In this document: positions 16,501 through 26,942 of the stretch, in pieces
Layout of the letters: the number at the start of each line of letters is the position of its first letter
Numbering within the stretch: position 1 is the first letter of the stretch
NCBI RefSeq assembly: GCF_000208865.1
Contig: NC_018398.1
Coordinates: forward strand, 4,110,812-4,174,811
Reading direction: 5' to 3'
Length of the DNA: 64,000 bases
DNA from: Neospora caninum Liverpool
Lineage: Eukaryota > Apicomplexa > Conoidasida > Eucoccidiorida > Sarcocystidae
The notes under the pieces: generated by a model
What the model was told of the DNA's origin: nothing
What the model saw: the letters and a program-made list of their open reading frames with translations, nothing else
Database searches by the model: none
Position numbers and translations under genes: made by a program

Positions 16501-19500
16501 AGGCTTCGCCTCTTCCTGACTGATTCCGGAAATGCTGTGGACAGAGAGCCTTCAGACTGGCGAGATCGCTTTCGGAGGGAGGCCCGATTTTCTGAAAACA
16601 GACCCAAGCCTGTTCTGCCAGCTTTTCAGCCACCGCCGTCCCACGATTCGTCTCAGCCCACACGCAGAGACATATACACACGAATTCCGCATATACAGAC
16701 ATATATATATATGTATATATGTAGTTGTATGGGTGTCGGCCTGTATTCCGGTGCGGAAATCCGTAAACGACTTGTAGGTAGACAGAAACACGGGTACCAA
16801 TGCATGTAAACGTCTACACATGCATATATATATATATATATATGCATGCATCGGCATTCGTGCACATGGGTGTTACCTCGACGATTTGTCGGAGCAGCGC
16901 CGCCTCTCGATCGGCGGCGAACAGAGGCATCCCGCAAACCAGTTCAGCCATGATGCATCCTGCGCTCCACATGTCGACGCTTCCGTCGTAGGCCTCGGAG
17001 CCCAGAAGCAGTTCAGGTGGACGGTACCAGAGCGTGATCACTCGGTTGGTCAGCACAGGTTTCTCGCTTTCCGCCAGCGCCTCCCCCGGAAGAAATCCGG
17101 AAACGGAACACCCGGAAGGAGGAGACGAGGGAGAAGACGACTCGCTGGGGTTGGTTGCAGTGACGTTCCCAGGACTCGGATGCTTCTCGTTTTTCTCGAC
17201 GGCGAAAGGGAGCACGTGGAGGGTTTCTCTACTCTTTTCCTCCAAGGCGCGCGTAAGCAGTTCGGGCTGCCGCGCAACAAATTTCGTGAATTTACGAGCT
17301 AGACCAAAGTCGGCGAGTTTGACAGTCCCATCTGCATCCATCAGAAGATTTGCACCTGAAAGAATACACAGACTCAGACAAACCGGAACGTTTCTGGCGT
17401 CGCGTTTGCTTCTTCACCGGTTTTCTTGGCCATTTCCCCTCTCTGGAAATAGATGAACTGAACCCCTCTACTTCCCTCTTTTTTTTCGAGACCTGCCGGT
17501 CTTTGCGCTTTCATAATTCCGTCATCTCCGCCGTTTTCTCGCCTTCCCATTCTCTCACTCAGCTTCGATCCGCGCCGCCTCCCGTTTTTGTCTGGCGTCC
17601 CTTCACTTTCCTCATTTGTCTGCCTCTTGCCCCTCCTCGCTCGTGGCTGGTCCCTCCTTGTCGAAATCCAATGAGGACTCTTTCCTCATCCCTTCTTTGT
17701 GATCTTGTTCTCCGCTTCTACCCCTCTTGATTTCGCCTTGTTCTTTTCTTCTTGTCCCCTTGTTCTCTTCCTCTTGTTCTCGCCTGGGTCTCTTCTTGTC
17801 CTCCCCTTGTTCTCTTCTTCTTCTTCTCCGCTTGTTCTCTTCTTCTCCTCCGCTTGGTCTCTGCTTATTCTCCCCTTGATCTCCTCTGTTGCTGTCACTT
17901 TCCCGTTTTTGTCGCGGTTGTCGCTGGCTTGTGCTTGTCTCTGTAGCGCGCGCAACCGACTTTTTAAATCTCGGTGGACGACGTTTCTGCGGTGGCAATG
18001 GTGCAGGGCCGTGAAGAGCTGCAGCAGGATCCCCTTGATCTCTCCGATGGACAGCCACTGAAACAAAAGATCGGCACATTCTCCAACAACGCTCCACTTG
18101 ACGCCGACCGTGCACACCGTGGAACACGAATGTTCACCACGGGAAGAAGGTACGGAGAGCTCCTCCACAGAAACAACGCACACACGGGTGAGACTTGAGA
18201 GCTCTTCGCCGTCCTCAAACACTCTGCTCACCGTTTGCGGTCGCGTGTACTTTTCTCTTCTCTCCTTGGAGTCGCGAATCGCGTCCAGGAACCCGAGGAG
18301 GTCGAACGGCAGATACTCAAACACCATCCAAACTGAACCTCTGTGGTGTCGGTCCTTCAGGCGAGCTAGGAAAGAAACCAGAACCAGCGAGAGAGCCGAG
18401 AAGAACATGTGGCCCAAAACAGAGACGCGCTGGACACGGAAACACCTCGGCGCCCTATCTGCGCGTGCGTACATACACTCGGAACGCGACCAGCCGCGAC
18501 GAAGCGGGAACGGATGTGCGTGAATCGACGAAGAATACACGGACGGATTCCTCGCGGTGAGGCGAGCGCTGCCCAGACACACACACACAGCAGCCTCCAC
18601 CTCTACAAGTCTTCGCTACAGTGAAGCGAGACGCCGGGAATCGTCCTTGTCGGCAATTCCAACATACGCCCTCTCGTGCCTCCGACCGCTTGATCCGTGA
18701 AGCTGGAGCCCGACAGCGGAACCGAGGGAAGGCACGGGCCGAGTGAAAAACGAGAAGATGACTCCTCGAGCAAACACGACGCACGCTTGTATCTGCGCAG
18801 GGGCGACGCAAAGGCGATCGCTGCAATGCAGACGCCGATGCATGCAGGTGCGCGCGCAAATCCACATGCATTCAGATGTATATATATATATATATATATA
18901 TATGCACATATCCGGCTTGCGCATGGAGAGGACTTACGTTTGGAATGGACGACGGCGAGTAACTCAACGGTGTGTTTGCAGTCTGGAGGGAAAGAACCGC
19001 AGACGAAACAAAAAGGGAAATCCGGAAAAGCGGAGACAAGCGAGCGAAACGACGCATCCCACGCCACTGAGTGTATGTACACAGGGGGACGCGCAGAGCG
19101 AGGCTCAACCACTCAACCACGGAACGCAAAGACACGAGAGGTTGCCTGCTCGGACTCTCGACCTGCCTCTCATTTCTTTGCCTCTGCATACTCAGTGTCT
19201 CTCTCTACTGTCTGCGTCTTCTGTCGCTGTCTTCTGTCATTCTCTGCTCTCGATTCGCCACCTCTCTGCAGAGCGTGGTTTACGGGACACGCGGCACAGA
19301 CGTCCTGTTTCTGTCTTGTTTCTCGTCCCTGCGAGCGTCGTTTTCTGCCGCCCGAACCCCTGCGACTTCCGCTGTCCTTCCCTCCGCAGTCTGCCCTTGC
19401 AGAGCCTCGGATTTGCTGTGCTGACTCGCGAGCTCGTTGAGGAGACAAATTTCGCGAATGGCTGTGCGCGGGAAGCCTTCGCGTTCTTCGCCAGCGTTGT

Positions 19501-21121
19501 TCATCTGCTGGCAGGCGGCGGCGACAGCCGCGACGCCTCCCTGCGCGTTCTTCTCGCCCCTCGGCTTCTCGTCTCTCTCTTGCTTCTTCGCATTTCCGTC
19601 GCGAGCGGCGAGGCCCGCGGCCGGCAGAGGATTGGGGTTGGCGGGGACTGCGCCGCCGGGCGGCGGGGCCATGATCTTCATTTTTTTCATCGCAACCCGC
19701 CGACGATTCTTCACGTCCTCCGCCATCCACACATCGCCGTACGCGCCCTGTCCCACTTGCTGGACCTTCACGACTGCGGAGAAAGCAGAACAAAGAGAGA
19801 CCGTGCAGCGCTCGAGGCAGAGTCGGACGCCAAGTGAAGAGAAGCGGAAGGCACGAGACCTCGAAGGAGGGAAGCGCGAAAAAAGTCCTCGGAAGATCCG
19901 TCTCAAGCGTGCTGTCTGCTTTTTCGTTCGGAAATCCAAAGACCTACAGTTGTGGAGCGTCAAAGTCGACTGGCGAAGAACGCCTGCGCCGCCGCCGGTC
20001 TGAACGACGTAGAACGTTTTTGCTTTTCCCCGCGAAGCTCTCTGCGCCCGCCGCGACGGCCGCCCTTCGCTGGTCTCCTCTCTCTCACTCCCGCCAGCAG
20101 CGTCGCCATTCCGTCTCTTCTCCGGACTCGGCTGACGACTCGCTCGTCCCTGCGGCACCGCAGCGGCGACGGGATCCTCCGGCTTCTCTTCTCGCTGAGG
20201 CTCTGCCGCAGAACGCGCAGCCGATGGAGCTCGCGGAGAGGATCCCGTTTCTCTGTTGCGGCCGGAGAGAAGGGAGCGTCCCGCGGGGGGATCGTCGCGC
20301 TTTCGTCTCTCTCGATCAACAAAGACTCTGAGCTGTCTCCGACCGGAGGGAGAAAAGGCATGCGTCGCGACGCGCCACATCCCCATCCACTGGAGACATC
20401 TGCGTCTGAGGAGGAGCAGAGCCGCTTCGTCGCGGACCAACTCGTCTTCGCCAGGGCCGTCTCCGTTCGCTGGGCCTTGGTCGAGACTCTCCTCGAGAGA
20501 GGGACAACCCGCAGCCTCGCATCCCGGAGACGCAGCTGGGCGAGGCAGCATCTCCTCCCTTCGCTCCTCGCCGCTGTGCTCTGCGAGTCTCGCCTGAATT
20601 TCACGCAGTTGACTGTCGAACACGGAGAGTAGCAGCTGGACAGAAAACGGGGCATCTCGGTGCGTCGCAGAGAGGTTTTCTTGGTCCTCGGTGTCTCCCG
20701 GTGTCCCGCCGTCCTTCGCGGTGAGGAAAGCCGACCAGAAGACGCGGACGCAACTCGCCTCTTCCGCGCAGCTTTCCTGCACGGTCAGGAGGGGCGGTTC
20801 CTTGCACCGGCGAGACAGTTCCTCGAGGATCTTGTTCCTTCTGTCTTCTGTCAAGAAAGGAGCAACGGCGGAGGCAGAGTCTGAGGGAGAGGCGGAGGCG
20901 GACGGCGCTTCTTCGTCTGGGCGCAGTGGCGAAGCGGAGCGCGAGCGAGAAGGGGAAAAAGCTGGAGACGAGAGGGAAGACGGAGCGACAGAAGAGGCAG
21001 GAAGAGGCGGAGAAAACAGTGGGCTGAGGAGACGGCGGAGGACGCACGACAGGAGACCCGACGCGGTCGACCGGCCGCCGATGGAGGCGGAGGAAGACGC
21101 GAGGGAGTCCATGGGGCGCAT
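10575..21121 (-). CDS. Large CDK9/CDK12-class cyclin-dependent kinase with RE/RS-rich tail
   Basis: Serine/threonine kinase of the transcriptional CDK group; relatives phosphorylate the RNA polymerase II C-terminal domain with a cyclin partner. Exons read in phase: 19948-21121 (N-terminal extension of about 390 residues), 19426-19773 (GQGAYGDVW loop, VAMKK lysine, [12 protein letters not shown] helix), 18938-18982, 17961-18365 (ends HRDLKS), 16877-17355 (DFGLARKF, then [14 protein letters not shown]), 16422-16591, 16112-16164, 15581-15647 ([14 protein letters not shown]). A Ser/Pro-rich exon follows at about 13640-14280, then a tail exon from about 13270 to the stop, rich in Arg, Glu and Ser. 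Catalytic Lys, Glu, HRD and DFG are present. RPPELLLG after VITLWY points to CDK9/12/13. Unresolved: the junction after 15581 and that near 13640. Insertions interrupt the N lobe, hinge region and activation loop. Confidence 0.85.
15004..15027. repeat. (AT)12 microsatellite
   Basis: Uninterrupted AT dinucleotide run followed by GCA, in the CDK intron between exons ending at 15581 and beginning near 14280. It creates an artificial (IY)n open frame on both strands. Confidence 0.95.
15981..16006. repeat. (AT)13 microsatellite
   Basis: Uninterrupted AT run in the short CDK intron between the exons at 16112-16164 and 15581-15647. Confidence 0.95.
16824..16843. repeat. (AT)10 microsatellite flanked by TGC/GCA
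   Basis: AT run with ATGC on the left and GCATGCA on the right, making a near-perfect inverted repeat. It lies just inside the CDK intron that begins at 16876 on the minus strand. Confidence 0.95.
17740..17890. repeat. Pyrimidine-rich imperfect tandem repeat in a CDK intron
   Basis: A run of imperfect units resembling CTTGTTCTCTTCTTCTC on the plus strand lies in the intron between the HRD exon and the DFG exon of the CDK gene (17356-17960). On the sense strand it is purine-rich, GAACAAG-like. It makes long but meaningless open frames on the minus strand. Confidence 0.7.
18879..18903. repeat. (TA)12 microsatellite
   Basis: TA run followed by TGCAC, in the CDK intron downstream of the 45-nt exon 18938-18982. 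Confidence 0.95.
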
Positions 21122-24100
21122 CGCGAGAAGCGAGACAAAGAGAGCACGAGACCACTAAAACGCGTTTGACAAAAAACAAGATCGAGTGCTTTGAAGAAAG
21201 GGAAACCTTCCTGGAAAGAAAAGAGAGTCGAGAGACAGGTGCTGAAAGAGAAAAACAGCGGGGACAAAAAGAGGGGAAACGTCTAGGGAAGACCGTCACT
21301 GGACGAAAAAGGACCGGTGACCTCAGAGGAGATACAAAGACTGAGGGCAGAGACCTGTGCGGCGTAAAGGACGCGGGAGAAGTTACCACGAACACCTAGT
21401 CTTGTTGTGTCTTTTAATTCACATGACTCGAGCACTGTACAACTGGAGTTTGAGTTAGTTACCTTTGTTAGTTAACTACCGCTGCTTCGCGGCGTGTACA
21501 GAACCCTTAAGACAGAAGGGAGAAAGAGCGGAAACCGTGAACACGAGAAAGAGAGAGATGCTGCCCAGAAAAAGATGGCGCCGCGCGCGGGCTTCGCGGG
21601 CTTGCAACGCGAGACAGAGCGAGGCGAGAGAGTCGGGCGGCGCAGGGTGTGCATGGATTTGCCGCGGTCCATTCAGAGGCTCCAGACACGTGCGTCGTGT
21701 CTCCTACCCTCTTCGCCCGCACGCGCCATGGTAACGGAAATTCCCCACCTCAGGAAGCCAGGAAACTTGGCTGTTGCCTCGGAGACACAGCGACAAGACA
21801 GAGACGAACCAGAAGGACAAGACAGCGGAGAGAAGAGGGCGACAGCGAGAAGAAAGTGGATGACGCTGATGAAGAGAGAGGAGCACAGCTTGCTAAAGAA
21901 GAGCGCGAGAGACGCATGCGAGAGGGTTGCCTGCGGTGGAGGAAGTCGGCCGAGGACTGGGACAACAGTTCGAGGACGCCTCAATCCCGGCAGAGGACTG
22001 GAAAGAAGAGGCGTGGATTCTGTTTTCTCTTCGAGACAGCAAAGGCCTGTCGCTCCTGGAATTTCCTGTCGTGGGGAGAGGAGCCAGAATCTTCTTCGCC
22101 CGCCGTTCGCCGACGTCGCCCGCGAGTCTCTCTCTGTCTTTTCTGTCGAGTTCTAGGGACAGTCGACGGTTAGCGACAGGCTGACGGCGACTGAAAAGAG
22201 AGAGAAAACGACTGCGTCCTTCCTCGCCAGAAAAACGAGCGAGAGAAGTTGTGCGACACGAACGTGGCGACTCGTCTGTGCACGTGCGGCGACGGCTGCA
22301 CGAAAAGCCCAGAAAAAGAGAAAGGAGAGGAGGCAGCAGCATCGCCTCGCGCCTTGGATGAAAACGCCGAAACGGCTGACTTTCCTACCTTTGAATCGCC
22401 TTTCCACAAAAAGGAGAACCAGCGCGAGACACTGCAAAGCCTCTCTTCGTTTTCTCCCGCCTGCATGCGCTGTGTCGCTCCGTCTACACGCTATCTGTCT
22501 CTCCTCAAAAACCAGAGCGTGTGCTCGCCGACATCATGCGGCATGAGCCCCGGAAAAAAAGAGGAGAATCGTCCCAGCGCTCGTTTGATGTTAGTTTCAC
22601 TCGAGTTCTCCGTTTCAAGAAGCCCGAATTCGCACAGGTTTGCGTGCGTCACTGGATAGCGGAGGCGCCAGAGTATCGAATTCGGAGGAACGCTGTGTAG
22701 GCAGGAAATGCTGTTCGTAGAAACGTTCTTTTCCTTTTTCGGTTCTTGATCTCACGTTCCTCTACGCAAAAAGCCTCCCGAAGAAGAGTTCAGAAGAAAG
22801 GCGCACTTTTGTCTTCCTCTCTGCCTCTGTACGTATTTCATCGCTCTGTAGCGCGGTCCCTTTCCCTCCCGCTCGCCCTCACTATCGATCTACGTGTCGC
22901 TCTTCTCTCTCTTACACTTTTCAACTTCTTTTTCTCTCGTCTCTGGGCTTGGCTTCACTCTTGTTGCCGCCTCTTGGATCACGCGGGAGACTGTCCCCAC
23001 GCATCGGGGCAAGATGCATCTTGGCCTCTGCTTTAACAAAGAGCGACGGAACCGGCTTTGAGGCAGCGCTAGGTGTGGGGCTGTGCGTCGCTCCGCCGCG
23101 ATTCAATTAAAAAGGCAGGCGAGAGCCTCTCTCTCTGTGCAAAAGGGACACACAAGAGGTGCGAACACGCGTGCCGTGTGACCGAGAAAGACTCGCGACC
23201 CTCGAGAGGTGATAATCAGACAAGAGAGACTCTCACTGGAGACACTCGCAGCTCACGTAAACTCTCGCGTGAGAAAGAACTGTCGGCATATTTTAGAAAG
23301 ATAAACGGATGCAACAGACAAGAGAAAGCACCTGTGCACCGTCGTAGTTTTAGAGGAGAGAGCGGGGCACTCTGGTGAGAAAATGCGACAGAGAACTCGA
23401 GACAGAAACTCCATTCACGGGAGATTTGTTTCCCAACGTCAGAGAAACGCACAGCTTCTCTTCTCTCTCTGAGAAGTAGCTTTTCAAACGCGTTCCTTTG
23501 CGGTGGATGTTCTTCACTTTTTTCAAGGCAGTTCGCTGCAAAGGACGGGGAGAAGCATAGGATCTCCTCTCCTCGTTCTTGCGGCAAAAGACCTGTCTGC
23601 CTGTTTCCTCTTCGTGGGATGTTCTGCCTCTGCTGTTCACGCTTTTCGTAGCGGTGCCTTTTCGTGTGAGAGGACACTTTCGAGCTCCTTTTCCTGCTTT
23701 TGAAGAAAGACAAGGGAGTTCTCGAGTGGCGATACAGCAGCCGAGAAAGCTCCACTGCAGTCACCGTTCTTAAAACACGCCCTGCAGGCTCCACCGGGCT
23801 TATCACGATAGAGCAGGCGCTTTGCTGGCGAGTCTCGAAACAGCATTCGATGTTTTCCCCCGGAAACCTATCGGTTCGCATGTGGAGTGGCCGCCGCCAG
23901 TGTCTGTTAGAATGTGCACAAAGCTACAGAACAGCGCGTGTGCGAGGCCTGCTTCACCGCGCCTCGACTTTCGCCGGAATTCGAAATCCATTGAAAGGAC
24001 GTCTGCGTGAGTCGTGGCGTGTGTGCGCGTCTCTTTTTCTGGGCATCGAGAAGCTCTCGCAGCGACACACAGCCAGGAGAATCAAGCGAGAAAGGGAGGC

Positions 24101-25294
24101 CGGGGGCGGGGGGTTGCACAGAACGAGAGAAAGCGCCACGCAAGCTTCGCACTCTGCTACGACCAGATCGTCTCGCGTCACTGCGCAAAGGCGACGAGAC
24201 AGAGGGACAGATTCCTGCTGAGAGAGACGGAGAGATCGAAGAGGAGAGAAAGACGTGCCAGGGAGAAGGAGAGGGACGAGAAAGAGACAGAGGAAAACTA
24301 AGGGAGGAAAGAGAGAGGGAAGCCCGCAGAGGAAAAGGATGAGCGTTTGAAAAGGAGACAGTGCGATGCGCGACACGATGAGCGGAGTGTGCTACAGTCA
24401 CACACCACGAAGACACAGAACTGCTATACGCCGAAGGCCAGGTCCCTCCTTGCTGAGGGTTTCTTCCTTTTAAAGTTCAAGAGAGAGATGGACAAGCCTC
24501 AAATCACCTCGCTCTTTCCGTTCCGCCGGAAAAGACCGATTCTTGACCTTTCCCGTCAAAAATCCCCCCCCCGTTCTCTGTCCCTTTTCTCTGGCCCTTG
24601 TCGATTTCTTCTTCACTCTTCTCGACTCCTCAGCTCTTTTCCGTTTAACGCTCGCGTTCTGCCTCGAGCTCTGCAGCTGGGAGAGGAGCACCGTCTCCGA
24701 GGCGCTCGGTCACCTGCCGCTGGAGAGAGGAAAGCGCTCTCCACAGCGCTTTCCTCTCGCTCGCCTTTTCTCTCGTGCGTCTCAAAACACCGTCTGCTGT
24801 CCAGACAGCCGAAACGCTCCCCTCTTGTGCGCGCCAACGTCTCAGTTCTTCTCTGCGGGACTGTCTTGCAGAAGACCTCTCTCCATGTGAGAAGTGAAGA
24901 AAAGACAACAGAATTCCGCAGGACACAGAAAGCCGCGCCTGCACGCATGCGGCGTGGTGCACCTTTCTCCCGTCTCTTCTCCCGCTCCTGCGCACACCCC
25001 GGCGGTGTACGTACACAGAAGAACGGTGGGGTTTTCCGTTGCGGGTTTTCTAGGGTTTTTTAGAATTGCTTGAAAAAGAGAAGCCGACTAAAGACACGGT
25101 CTTCGTTATCCCCAAGGCACGAGCTCTCTCTGCACTTCTTGCTGTGTTCCTCTCTCTTGTCTTGTGCACACTTCATGCGAGACGGTGCGTGCGCACGCCT
25201 GCATTCGACTTCTCTCGTTTCCCCCATTCGTTCGTGCAAAAACCGAACCTCTCCACTCGGGATCGTCTACCGCTCTCTCTCAGACACCGACAAG
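21122..25294. promoter_or_regulatory. Divergent intergenic region between CDK and PDI
   Basis: About 4.2 kb between two genes read outward, so it carries both promoters and 5' leaders. Plus-strand frames at 21649-22173 and 21927-22184 contain stretches with a coding look (charged EERGAQLAKEERERR, then EEVGRGLGQQFEDASIPAED) but in two different frames and without a domain, so I do not call a gene. The 24.0-24.4 kb stretch is strongly purine-rich on the plus strand. Confidence 0.45.
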
Positions 25295-26907
25295 ATGGCG
25301 CTGACGCTGGCTCGCCGCAGCTTCGCGCTCTACGCGCTTCTCGCTTGTCTCTCTGTCTCCTCGCCCTTTTCGGGTGCAGAGGCTGGGCTCTACTCGCCCA
25401 ACGGACCCGTTAAGGTCCTCTCCAGTCAGCAGTTCAAGGAAACGGTCGTGAATTCGAATGATCTCTTCATCGTCGAGTTCTACGCCGACTGGTGAGATGG
25501 AAAGACACCGCTACACACCTTCACTCTCGGCACACGGCACTGCACGCACCCACTTCACATACATTCACGCACCCACAGGTCTTTATTTATACCTGTGTGC
25601 AGATAAAACAACCCTTGGCTTCTCAAGGGAGCCAGATTTCTACTCCCGATTTCCTCGGAATCTATGTGTATATATGTATATGTATGTATATCTCGGCGCC
25701 TCCGGCTGCAGTCTCTGCGCAGGTCTAACAAATGAGCAAACATGCAAGCACACATGTGTCTCTCAACCGTACAAAGTATATGCGTATATGTAGGGATGTC
25801 TTTGTCGCTTTTTCACTCTGACTCTGTGTACACAGTTGCACAGCTCTTTTTGAGCGGCAGATGTCCTGGAATATCTTTGAGACGCTTTGGGTCTTTCCAT
25901 TTTTTTTTGCGAACCAGGTGCGGACACTGCCAGCGCTTCGCCCCGGAGTTCGAGAAGGCAGCGAAGGCTCTGCGCGGCATCGTAACCCTCGTCGCGGTCT
26001 CAGACCAGGCTGCTATGGGCGAGTACGGCGTTCAAGGCTTCCCCACTGTCAAGGCCTTTGTTGGACGAGGTAAACAGAATTCCTTCCCGCATTCATCTCG
26101 CGCCCTGTCAGAGCATCTCGCTCTCCTTATGGTTCTTTACATCTACATTAGATCAGTAGCTCGAACTATTCAAATGTGTAAATATATGTATTTATATGTA
26201 CAGACATATACACGTTTTGTACCTACATATATACATCTATATGTATGAATCGTGGCTTTCCCCCAGTAAGGCCTCTGTCTTTATCTGTTTCGGTGGAATG
26301 GACTGAGGAAAGAAATAAAGAAATGGGGGCGAGCGAATGATACCTGCGTGGATTCACGTACTGGGGTGTATGTACGTTTGAAAGGCCGTTTCTTTGAACA
26401 TCGATTCTTTTTTCAGGTTTTTGTATGGACTTAACGCGACAAGGCCCGGCCCATAGCTGCCTACTTCCTTCGATTTTCTTTTTCGCACCGATGTGTCTTT
26501 GTCCTTCTGTCCATAGTCCTCTTTTCTCGCTGCTTCCTCAGTCGTCGTCCCTCTGTTCGTTCCGACCTTGTCATCCTCTTGCGCTGCTCTCCTGGCTTCT
26601 CCCTGTCTTCTCGCTATTTCGATGTTCGTCGACAAAGAATCTGTCTGCCTCTCTCCTTGATTTCTCTCCCGCTTCCCTCCCTGCTCCCATTTTCCCCTTC
26701 GTGCGCTGCTGGGCTTATAGGCGGAAAACCCCCAAAGACCTTCGACTACAACCAGAACCGCGACGCTGCGTCTCTCATCGAGTTCGCCATGATGCATGCA
26801 GGGAAACTGGCCAAAGCTCGCCTAGCAGGTAAAGCAACTTCCACAAACTGCGCGCGTTTGCATCCATGTACATGTGCATACCCTCCATGTACATGTACAG
26901 ATTTGCC

Positions 26908-26942
<35 letters not shown>

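Noticed and set aside
21494..22184. Overlapping plus-strand frames in the CDK-PDI promoter region
   Set aside because: Coding-like fragments are spread over different frames with no splice path between them and no family match.
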